Of a stretch of DNA of 64,000 nt, positions 45,554 to 56,584 are shown piece after piece. Source of the DNA: Crambe crambe (taxonomy: Eukaryota > Porifera > Demospongiae > Poecilosclerida > Crambeidae); NCBI GenBank assembly GCA_963924555.1, contig OZ004587.1, positions 8,448,075 to 8,512,074 of the forward strand, written 5' to 3'. Numbering within the stretch: position 1 is the stretch's first letter; every line of letters starts with the position of its first letter. The notes beneath the pieces were generated by a model, which was given only the letters and a program-made list of their open reading frames with translations, was not told the origin of the DNA and did no database searches. A program made the translations under genes and the position numbers.

Positions 45554-47089
45554 CTTCATCGTATGCATGTAAAGGTACATCATTAATGATCATATTCTAA
45601 ATAACACCCACCTCCATTCCATTGAAATCTAGTAAACTAAGGTGGGCATTATTTGTGAATAACAATCTGGTTCAATACATTACTTGAAACAACAAATACT
45701 TGCCTCCGAAGTTCCAAGCAGACATAGACTATGGATGCACCTTCACTGCATTGAAATCTAGTATACTAAGGTGTGCGTTATTTGTGAATAACAAATACTT
45801 GCCTCAAAAGTTCCAAGCAGACAGACTAGAGATGAACACAGGAGCTGAGTTACAGCGCTGTTGGGAAACTCTCGTCCGTGGTCTCTGTAATGGTTTCACA
45901 GTACAGAATTGATCTCCCTGACTGACCCACTGAGTGAGAGTGACTTACCTTACAAGTAATGGCACAAGATCTGCGTTTCACTCCTCCCTTCACTCCACCT
46001 GTATGCATGTAGGAAGAAGGGACAGGACTGTTAGCAGTGGGGGGAACCACACCAGTTTGTCTACCAGATGAGTTTACAGGTGGAGGAACCAGACTTGCCT
46101 GTTCACTAGACCAGTTCACAACACCTGTTGCTGAGTCAGCAGCTACTCTGGAGGGTGAGATGACTTTAGAGTCTAAATGAAATGCCTCCAACTCCTTCTC
46201 TAATGAACTGACAGAATGGGAGAGGAGTCAAGGCGGAACGACAGGTGGTCCCTCCTACTTCCTGCCATGAGGGTATCTGAGAGAAGTGGAGGTGAGAGTG
46301 GATTGCTTGGAGTGACAATTGTGGAGAAGAGGGGGCAGAGGAGAGAGGAGCTCTGCAAGGAACAAGAACTCTATTCAAGTGTGAATCATTAACACGAAGT
46401 TGCCTTTAGCTCTTAATATCATTAATAAAAAAGACCCTCTATAGACACTGAAAGATAATACCAGCTGGTTCATTTCCAATTCACTATTAATGCCCACCCA
46501 ACTCTTGGCAACAAGTTGTATACCCCATCGTTCCAGCAATCAATTTGTTGGCTCATCATGGACATGCTTCCTTCATCTGACCTCTGACCTCAATGCACAC
46601 AAGAAGATCTTGACTCCATAAAGAGTGGTAGGATAAGAAATATAAAGTCTGCAATACAGTTCAAAGTACAGAAAGTTCAAAGTACAGAAATCACGAAAGA
46701 GATTTCGAGTAGATGTGCTATCCTCTTCGTGGAAGGTTTTCAAATGGTTGTACCCCCACACTACAAAAGCTAACCTCGTATCTAGACCTATTTGTGTGTA
46801 CCTCTCCCCCTCCTCCTACTTTACACATTCTGCATACATTGTTCACATCTCACAGTCCTAATGATAGTTTCATCCAGCCAATCCAGTCATGAAAGAGGTT
46901 CCAGCTAGATCCACATTGGGCATGGGTGGCTTCCTCGATCGTGCAAGTAGTAGAGTTTGCACACGTACGTGCACGTACACTGAATCACTGTAGCCTAGCC
47001 TAGACTGTACTGTACTACTGTACTGTACTACTGTACCCAAGCGATCATTACCTCATGATGATATGGTGGCCCTCAGTGTCATCCTGCGC

Positions 47090-47245
47090 GAGAATACTAT
47101 TCCGAGAATCCGGGATTGCTATCCCGTGAATCCGGGATATATTCCGAGAGTCCGGGAAGTTTTTCCGAGAGTCCGGGAAATTTTTCCGAGAGTCCGGGAA
47201 TTTTTCCGAGAGTCCGGGTAGCCTCTGCGAGAATCCGATTCCGGG
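47090..47245. repeat. Minisatellite, 21-bp unit TTCCGAGAGTCCGGGAAATT
   Basis: At least six tandem units of TTCCGAGAGTCCGGGAA.TTT lie at the breakpoint where homology to tail A ends. CpG-rich TCCGGGA cores are also present in inverted form near the left edge. Confidence 0.85.
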
Positions 47246-47394
47246 ATCTAGCTAGCGCTAGCGGATACACCCTTTACCAACTATCTGAGCTGCATGATAT
47301 GAAGCGTCTTTCTACAACTGTATCTGAACCCAGCTCATCTAAGAATCCAAGATTCACTGAAAACCAGTTAAATCTCTATTCGTAGTTGAGCAAC

Positions 47395-47693
47395 AGTGTT
47401 TTCTAGGAGAGGAGTCCATTAAGGACCCATGGTTGTTACTCTCCAAAAAGATAAGGTGCGTTCTGTTCCAATGGTCACCAGTATCTTCTATGCTAGTTCA
47501 AACCATATCTGCACTTGACAATTTATCTCTTTATTCCCAGTTGAGAACCTTTGTTTTTCAGAAGAGGGGTTGATTAAGGACCCATGGCCGTTACTATCCA
47601 AAAAGAAAAGGTGCGTTCTGTTCCAATGGTCACCAGTATCCTCTATGCTAGTACAAACTATATCTGCACTTGATGATCTATATCTCTATTCCT
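47395..47693 (+). repeat. Two tandem units of about 155 bp with shared open frame
   Basis: Each unit contains TTAAGGACCCATGG and then GGTGCGTTCTGTTCCAATGG and TATCTGCACTTGA. One frame reads KDPW.LLSKK.RCVLFQWSP in both units, so it may derive from coding sequence. A further related stretch precedes them at about 47310-47390. Confidence 0.65.
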
Positions 47694-48278
47694 AGAAAGT
47701 GCGCAGCAAGATGTCTACCTTTGTCTCCCAAGCCATATTTGCAGGTCTGAGGAAAGAAACACTGGTCCTTGGCTACAACTCCATTCCATCGAAAGCACTG
47801 CTCTGTCTGTGTGATCGTGATGGGAGTAACCCTCATGTTGCCACGTTTGGAGATGGTATCTGGACCTGCAGTCAAAATCCCAATGAAGTAGGATACCTCA
47901 CTTCAAGACAGCTGCCGTGATGTGAACAAGAAGATCCTCTTCCTATTAATGGTATGTCTGTCTATTCATAGTGTACATTGCTATCTCATGTCAATTGTTC
48001 TCTTGCATGCAGCACCACTGGACTTGAGGACAGTGCAAGGTACATTGTGGGATGCCAAATGCAAGTGGTATAACCTCGGTCTGGATTTCAGCTTAGACGA
48101 ATCATCTCTCGATGCAATCAAAGTCAATTGTCAGGAAGTGGAAGACCGTTTTGGAGAAATACTTTCGAAATGGCTCAAATCAGTGACCCCATCATGGAAG
48201 GCACTGGTGAAGGCCCTGAGGGCACCCACCATGGACCTTCCTCATATAGCCTCAAAGATTGAAAGCAAGTATATTTGA
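47694..48278 (+). pseudogene. 3' fragment of a fourth DD/GTPase gene
   Basis: The fragment begins abruptly within the GTPase/COR-like exon (KVRSKMSTFVSQAIFAGLRK). It has an in-frame TGA at 47918-47920 where gene 2 has Trp (LPW). It then has the normal donor and a terminal DD exon at 48013-48278 that is fully open. The terminal DD is the most divergent copy in the first variable patch (LDFSLDESSLDAIK against LELGLDKPTLDAIK in gene 2). Confidence 0.75.
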
Positions 48279-48289
48279 TTGAAACACTG

Positions 48290-50130
48290 ACCTTTCCCCC
48301 TAAACCCTGTTTCCATGTTAGAACATTTTGTCTTCCTTGTAAAGTTCATCCCTTTGTACAATGGTTTGTTGAATATTTGGTATCAAGAGCCAATACAATA
48401 ATATCCAATTTGATTTTATTCACCAAAAGTGAGCTGAAAGGTCAGGATCATGACAGTTGACAGCAGCAAGAGCAAAGAGCATGGAGACATCCGTAGAACC
48501 AATGCTATAAAATAAGAAAGAAAAATTGTTTTATTTTAAGCAAACAGTGAATGGATCAGACACTTTGTATAGACAGTTGTATAGACAGACTCAGACATGC
48601 ATAGTGATTATCAGCAGTGCAATCTCAAAAGGCATCCTTAATTTGTAAGCAATTCTGGACTGATAAACATGCACCCATGCACCTTTACACTCGATCCCGC
48701 CACTTCAACCCCCACAATAATAAGGACGTCATAATTATGACAGGGTTATTCAAGATCACTATACTCTATGACATAACACTTCACATACCTCAGTCCATCT
48801 ACAATTTTAGGCAGTATTTCATTCATGTCTGCATCGTTTCCTTTCTCTAGCAAAGCCTCTGCCAACATCACTTTTCTCGTTTAATGACATCAGGCAGTCC
48901 TCCACATGTGATAGACACTTCATAGAAAGTAAAGAATGACACAAATGAGTGTGCTTGGTTTCAACATCATCTGGAGTAAAGTGTGCATCATTTAGAACCT
49001 ATTGTGTCACTTGTAAGGTGTGCATCATTTGAAGTAGCATGCATTATTTGGAATCTGAACATGTAATTACTGGTGATTATAACAGGGGTCATGACTCACA
49101 AATTCAGGTGGCATTCTAATGGAGTACATGTTCTTGACAGAGCTGAGCATCTGTTTGACAAGCTTAGCAGGCTGGACCAAACCTGAGCCACAATGGTCTG
49201 CAGACTCTTGGAGACTGCCACAACCTTCATTGTCCACGTATCAGTGTCTGCCACAATACCCACACCATGGTCCACTGGCTCGTCTATTAGGGAATACTGT
49301 GAAAGAGAGAAATAAAACGATAATTAATTATTAAAATTTAGACAGTTCCTGCTCTCCAATCACTTGTCATAAAGGCCTACCTTGACAGCATGAGGTAGGT
49401 CCTTGTAGAGTTTGTCCTGGAAACTCTGACCTGCACTTTCGGTGGTCCCATGTAGGACACCTTTCAACAAAAAGACCATTGTATGCAAACTACATACAAA
49501 ATAACCTCCAAAAGAGGACAACTTCTCTACCAAGGACAAAAGGATGGGTCCCAAGTGTGTCCATTATTAGGAGGTTTCTACTGCTGGTACTGATGGCTCT
49601 GGTGGTGATGGTGGAGGGACTGTACTATGAAGAGCCAAGTTGTGTGGGCGGGAGAGGGTTTTCTGATGTAGGAATGTCTGTGTGAGAGGGGGCATACCTG
49701 AGAAGTCGTAGGTGACTATGCAGATCTTGACAACCATGTGGTTAGGATTAAACAGTGTCTGGAAGGAACAGTCATGTTGATCGAATAGCTAAGAACACTT
49801 TTTCTCAACTTACCACTTGAACTGTTCCTTTGTGAGGGACCTGATAACCTCTTTTCCCAACTCCTGATAAATCAACTTGCCCCCTATTATTATGAGAACA
49901 CAAGAGTGTAAAATGTAGGAACACACTTTACAATGGGGACAGTATCGTATAAGACCCCTGACACTTAACCCTCAGCTTAAGAGGCATTCCTTACCAGATA
50001 GGGTGAGGTCCCTCCATGATTACCATGATAAGATGAGGGGGACAAAAAGACCCACTAGCCGCCACCTCCACAGTGAAACCCTCAACCTGTCCACATGGCT
50101 CAAGACGTCCATTCAACACTGACTCCTGCA
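48290..50130 (-). pseudogene. Tail C: partial FNIP-like and ATOS-like exons
   Basis: This is the third copy of the convergent tail. FNIP-like exons lie at about 48500-48420, 48900-48789, 49296-49110 (with LQTIVAQ in place of the TAG found in copies A and B) and about 49480-49386. They are followed by MITE 49458-49578, which has replaced part of the exon. The SDMPP exon is truncated. The ATOS exon at 50125-49995 is 131 bases after a 31-base deletion, hence frameshifted. Confidence 0.5.
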
Positions 50131-50499
50131 ACGTATGCATCCCCCTGGTAGAAGCAACACAATAAATGGGAGATAATCACATTGGATGCATCTCCCTGCC
50201 ACAGAATCCTAGGGCAACACACAAAAGGCAGTAAGATGGGAAATGATGAATTTTAGAGGTGGCTCTTGTAAAGCAGGAGTCTTTGGCAACACAGAAGGTA
50301 AAGGGTCATCACAGTAATTAGCATGTCACCATACCAATAGATTGAGTGAGTTAGGCTAGCTATCAGTTCAAATGGGTGGAGTCAAGCCATCGACTCTAAC
50401 TCAGTGAATATGGATGGATAGGTCATTTGAACATAATAGAGTGGAGGAATCTAAACTACACTCACCAACATCAGGAATACAACTTGCACTTTGTTTCAG

Positions 50500-50640
50500 C
50501 AACTGGTGGGGATCCCCTAGCTTTCTGCATATAAAATGAATTGGTTCCACAAAGGCTCATCCTCCTGCAGTGAGTTGAGTGTTCCCTTTGGTAGGAGGCT
50601 GAGATCATCTGCAACAGCCTGGCAGTGGATCCTAAATCCT
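50500..50640 (-). CDS. Unidentified coding-like exon
   Basis: The minus strand reads AVADDLSLLPKGTLNS then LQEDEPLWNQFILYAES followed by a stop. The composition looks coding and the stretch is not part of the duplicated tails. I do not recognise it. The surrounding 50130-51259 shows nothing else convincing. Confidence 0.25.
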
Positions 50641-51259
50641 GGAGGTCAGAGGTCACCCAGGTCTTACAAGTGGAAGGAAACACACTACTGTACATATGTG
50701 TATGCATTAGGGGGTGTGGTGTTCACTCTGGTTTTGTTTTTGTTTTTCTCATACTGACCTTCCATAAACTGTTCCCCATACATGTTGTAGCTGACTATAA
50801 TTTAGGAAGAGGTATCAGAGCATTTTACTTCAGAGTATCAGCATGATCAGGTGTCCATCTAATGGCTACGCCAGATTAGTGTCCATCATGAATGTATTTT
50901 CTACTTTGCAGGTGTTTTGCAGCACAGGAAGCTCGGATGTTATGTGGGTTCTTTCCTTGATCTCCAACAGACACTCAATTCCACACCCATTATTACACGA
51001 ATAGCTTCAAAGTTAAATAAAAATGACACGTGACGTGACATTAGAAACGGCTGAGAGGGCGTGAAAAGGAGGGGCCGGCCAAGGGTTTAGCCATTAAGAG
51101 GCGTTGCCCCGCAAAAGATTTGAACGCTATACGCATGCGTGTTATTCTCGAGCAGAAATCCGCAACAAAAAGAGGAGTAATACGGGCAAGATTTAGCTAA
51201 CGTAAGCTTACGTATTAAAAGTTCTTCTGGTTTTGATCGATTTTCATCGCTTTAGGAGG

Positions 51260-51470
51260 ATGCTGAGGCCTCAACTGGTAGACCTGTGGAAGTCTCGGGT
51301 CCAGCACCTGAGGCAGTATTACTGTTTTCATGGACACAAGCCAAAGCAGAGAAGCTCCCCGGCCATTTCCCGCCATGTCTGGTTCATTCCCCTGGTATTG
51401 ACCTTGTGGTGGTTGTTGATAGCTGTCATCTTTTTATACACTCTCAAGATGGAGCATTTATTGAACACAG
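51260..51470 (+). CDS. First exon of gene 3: membrane-anchor peptide
   Basis: ATG (MLRPQLVDLWKSRVQ) opens 70 codons with the same membrane helix as gene 2 (WFIPLVLTLWWLLIAVIFLY) and a phase-1 donor (ACACAG|GTGCGG). The acceptor TTTAG lies just before the ATG. Confidence 0.7.
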
Positions 51471-54400
51471 GTGCGGTACAAGATAATCAGCTATAGCTAA
51501 CTGTAAGGTACCTAGCTAAGTGAGATAATTCCGAACAGCAGGATAGGGTAATATGGGGTAATTCTGGTCATGGTGTAATTTTAGACAGTGTTTAGCACCA
51601 CTGTTGCAGGTAGCAAGTTCACTTCGGTATACATTAGGGTAGAATGATTAGCATATACCTTGTTTCCTGTTGGCAGAGGAGCACTTGTTATTCTGTCATG
51701 TTTGATATGATCAAAACTTCAGAATTTAGTGTTATTATTATAGCTACCAAGATAATTGTGAGTTCTTCAGTGCATGGGATTAAAAATTATTACACAAGCC
51801 AAAAATTTTCCTTGTAAAATTATATAGGGTCACATCTCACCTAATAGCGAGCTGTGTTGTGAATATTATGATTGTGAATTTAAAAAAGTAACTAGGGATC
51901 AACAAAATTAATGCTTGTAGAGAATAGGGATAAAAAATAGTTGACCAAAAATCAGCTACTGAATTCGAGTGATTGATGAGAAATAGTCTTGGGTTTTGTA
52001 GAGATTGGTTTCCTTGGCAACCATAATGGGCAGGGTTATCAGACCACCCTTAACTGAGTTTTGGATAAAAAGTTGGAGATTTGGATTATGTGTGTATAGA
52101 GGAGAAAGTGGGGTGTCCTTGTGTTTATAGTCATCACTAATGGAGTTTAGAAGCACTCAGGTCCTCAACCCCTTCCCTTCCCTCCCCTCCCCCTCTTCCC
52201 AGCACCACCCTCCCTCATCTCAAAGCAAATTCAAGTATCCCATTTGACTCCCTAATCTGTGCTTGCTGTGCTCACGGCTGCAACAGAGAAATGGCTTGCT
52301 CACATGTAGGCATTTCTTGATCTGAACCCACCCCGAACATTCCTTCTAAAGGGAGTGTCATAGGAAATAACATTTTAGTTACATGAATATTTTTGTGATG
52401 ATAAATTCATTGGTGTTATCTGCCATTCTAAAAGTGGGTGGAATTGTCAGTTATAGTGGGTGATGAGTGTAATCAATGTTTTCATGGCAAGTGTATCTGA
52501 TCAGTCAGTAATGGTATCACAATTTTGTTGTGCCTGCCTCTTCATCAACATACATTTGGTACACTACAGACTGAGAGCCTTTCAACCCTTGCAAGCTCTC
52601 TCTCATAAGAGTTGTTGGTCTCTATGCTATTAGCATTTTTGTGCTCAGGCTATGAGTCTTTAGGTACAATCAGTACAAGATCCTCTTGTGTAATAACAGC
52701 TAGCCAGAACACCAATCGTGCTCAGTGCAGCTGTGATGTTTCATGGAGGTGGCAGCTAGCCTGTATTTAATCTCCAGAAAAAGGGGTGTGGCAAGCCACA
52801 TTACTTGTGATAAATCTGTCTGTTAGAAGTGTGTATCAATGTTTTGCCATCTTAATTGCTTAATGTGATGACTTGATATTATCAATTGTAGTGGGTAATG
52901 AATGATGTTTTCATCTGATCTGTATGCATTGTAGGTGTGTCAGTAATGGCATCATCCACCCAGCATTAATTTTGTTGTACTTTTGTCACTAAAATTAATG
53001 TCTCTTACTAGCTGGTGGCGGCCTTTGACATTGTTTTAGCATGATCCACACGGTGGATGTGTAGTGATGTGAAGTTCTATTGCAGTCTAATCTCTCTGTA
53101 TCTCTTAATTTGTACCTTGACCTCTTCTTTGATTTTGACTTCTCATCTGGGGGAGGGGGAAGGGGGAAGTTTTGGATTTGATAGGGAGAAGTCTTGTCTC
53201 TTAGGGGGGAGTTTCCTGGACCTGGACCAGAGTATGGGCTGCACAAAGATACCAAAAATCTCACATTGTATAAAAACTAATCCATATACAGTACTTTAGA
53301 ACCCCTTTGCACTAACGCATGGAAATCAATGTATTCTACCTAGACCACTGCTGCAGCTATACTCTAATGCATCCACGGTAGATTGCAGTCATCTTGGGAA
53401 TACTAAAACCAAAATTTACAAACTCCAAAGCCACGGTTAAGTCCTTTGAAAGGAGGCTATGTAAATTTTGGTTTTGCTGTTCTGGATTTGGTGTTGCAAG
53501 ATCACTGCAATCTGCACAGTGCTGGTCAGCAGAGTTCATCTTTAAATTGATATAACAAAATCATTGCAAATATTTTTTATAAATTTTTGAAATTCATAGT
53601 TTTTTAAGGATCACCCGCCACCTTGCTTTTCCACTGCCCCACAAAAAAAGCAGAGCTGGTTACGAGGCAATGTAAACTTAATGGAATCAACCACTCACTG
53701 TACACAGCCTAGCACAAGTTTGATTAACCACTCAGAGTACTTATCTAGTACACCAGGATGGTTGAAGGTTATCTCCCCATCAGGTTGGCAGATTTCATGT
53801 GTGCATAATTAAAAGCCTGCAAAGTACTGTAGAAGGCCATTTGCACAATTATGACTCAACGAAAACACTAAGCCTTTATTACCATGAAGAAAACGAGTGT
53901 GCATGCACACAGAGAGGTTTTACTGCATAAGCCTGCCCAGTTAAAATTATTAACAAATGCGTAAACCTGGAGAAACTTTTGAAAAAAATAACTCTACCCC
54001 TCTCCCTCCCCCCATGTGACCTTCACCAAATTTGATTAGCTTATCCTGAACCTGGAAATGTGGTCAGACTTCAGGACCTGAAGTCTGACCATATTCCCAC
54101 TCAGTGCATTATCTCTACCTCGTTCAAGGCTGCCACAGCCTATGAAGATAATATAGATTCTGTATTCAGGGTTTATTTTAAGGGGGCGAGGGGGGGGCTT
54201 CTGCCCCCCCTGAACGATGGCTTGCTCCCCCTAGGAATTAGCTAGCTTTCGTAATGAGGTTATCATAGAATTCCACATACATGTACTGGTTTGTAGTAGC
54301 CTCGTACCCAGGCGCCTTATTAAATTTAAAATAAGGGCCTGGTATCTACTGTTTGCGCATGTGCTGGTTTTTCACGGTTTTCCGTGAATTTGTGCACTTT

Positions 54401-56513
54401 TGGAAATTTTAGGATACGTAACACGTCACAATATATTGGGCGGGGCCTTGTTTCTATGACGGCTAGTTACTTCTCCAGTTTCAGCTATGCCACCAATGTG
54501 GCTACCAGCGGCAATGATACTAATTTCTCTGACGCCGTCGCTTTCCAAGGCTTGGAGACGTTGGGCTTGCCTTATGTGGAGGAACAGAGCTTGGCCCATC
54601 AGGTCTGTCTACGAAGTATTTTTATGTCTGCCAACTGGTTTTGGGAAGAGCTAAGTTCTGCCGTTTGTAGTGGACCACCAGAACTTCCATTTGTCTCGGA
54701 AAGGTCTGGCCGCGCGAGATTAAGAGGTGGTAGCTAGCTGGGAAGAGAAGCGCAGTTCTTGCTCCAGATGGAGGATCAGGTGAGAGGATTGAGAAAGAAG
54801 TATGTGAAGGCCTCCATAGTCACCTCTTTAAAGTCTGAGTCTTGTTCCTGCGGCAAAGATCGAGTCATCAAATTAGCACCTCCCACTCTACGGCGTCATC
54901 TGCACACTATAATGATATTCATAGATGCTGGGATCACGCACGCGCAAGCAGTGGATACCAGGCCCTTATTTTAATAAGGCCTGGGTACGAGGCTATGGTT
55001 TGTAGTTGCCCCTCCTTAATTTTTTTCACTAGGCATTTGACCCCCCCCCCCCCCCCCCCCTTAAGTAAAATTCTGAATTAAACCCTGGTATTAGATACAG
55101 ATTCAAACTTCGGTTCATCTGACAGGGAGGACTGAGACCCTGTGAAAAGGATATGCCTTTGCATTTGCTCTGCTAACTGTCATAAAATTGACATAAACCC
55201 TGCATTGCTGCTGCCATATCCTATTTGGCTACACCTTGCAACGATGTAGGGCTTATGTCAATTTTATGACAGTTAGCAGAGCACAGTGACAAATGCAGTA
55301 CATGCAGCGATGTAGAGTTTGTCAATTCTGTGACAGCAAATGCAGTACATAGCCAGCACCTTGTTTAGTCATTTACTCCAGCCTACATCACTCTTTCATT
55401 TAGAAGAAATATTTTTACTCTCACTTATTTGCACACTTTTTTCAAGGGGCGCGGCTAAGAACGACCCTTTACCAAATAATCGTACCACACCCACCGCAAC
55501 TCAGCAAGGCAGTTTTTTTCTAACTAACTCTGTCTACCAAGTGTTCTAGCATTCTAGTGTTGTCTACGAAGTGTATAAACTAACTGTGCTGTCTACGAAG
55601 CATTCGAGAATTTGAGTTGTCCACGAAGGCACTCGAACGGCAATTGACAGTTAGGACTTGAGCTGTACTTCAATTTGAACAATACCATTCCTTAGATCAG
55701 GTGTAGAGCTTCAAGATGGTACCAAGATTGTAGATATAGGATGAAGCAGTCGGGAGTTATGGCTGTCAAGAAGAAGATTATTATTATTATTAATGAGCAT
55801 GGGTGTTTTGCATGTCAAGCCTACATAGAGAGTGCTACCGCACTCTCTGATTATGGTCACCTGTCAACTACATTACTTTCAGCCACTGTCTCTAGTAAGA
55901 ATAGTTTTTCTTGAACTAGTCATTCATTGTGTAATGAATTATCACTGAAACTTGTGAAAGTAGAATGGCACAGACTTATCCATGGTGTCTTCCAGCATCA
56001 AAGCTTTGTTACCTGTTTCTGTAATTCCTTTGTGTACAATATGATTATTCCTGCTGTGTGTGTAGGTGAAGTCCTGAGGTACGAGCTTTATTTGAACTTC
56101 TTGCTGACTATATTGTGGTGGAAGCTTGCAGTGACTGAATCTGAAGGGACGACAAAGACTCGCTTTCGTAATGGCCCACATTGCTCGTGTACCATGTGCA
56201 CTAATCATCCAAATGGCTGCACTATCAGAAGGGGAAATATTTCCACGGTGATACTACCTCTTAAAGACAACTGGAAGTGCTATCGCAGAAGAAGAGTTCT
56301 TCAGACTGTTCACTATTCTGATCATCAAGTGGTGACTTCCTTGCTATTGATATTGGGTGGTGATGTTGAAACTAACCCTGGTCCTGGTGAGTATTTATAG
56401 AACCTTTTTTCCATTTGATTTGGTTTGAGGCCTGTAGAGTTCCATAAATCACGTCGATATTTATTCAATTGAGCTTGTAGAAACAGTGGTATGTGGTCAA
56501 AGCACCAGGCAAT

Positions 56514-56584
<71 letters not shown>

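Larger units (their letters stand above)
41925..47060 (-). pseudogene. Second part of tail B: FNIP-like and ATOS-like exons with mosaic block
   Basis: The block is homologous to 17515-22930 and in the same order. It comprises the mosaic pseudo-block 42090-42715 and FNIP-like exons 43663-43558 and 43473-about 43280; the latter has a TAG at 43378-43380 after VAVESL. It also has MITE 43716-43880, a SDMPP exon about 44100-43890, ATOS exons 44345-44184 and 45553-45392, and the upstream exon 46191-45951. The two ATOS exons are intact here. The FNIP-like part lacks its last two exons because of a deletion near 43160. Confidence 0.55.
51475..56040. other. Large first intron of gene 3, no gene seen
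   Basis: The stretch contains inverted-repeat elements at 53379-53514, 54298-54995 and 55161-55296 and a 20-base poly-C at 55041-55060. Otherwise I find no supported exon. Open frames at 53057 and 54384 lack homology or splice signals that I can recognise. Confidence 0.6.

Noticed and set aside
54384..54737. 117-codon open frame in the first intron of gene 3
   Set aside because: It lies wholly inside a non-autonomous TIR element and shows no recognisable domain, so I do not call it a gene.
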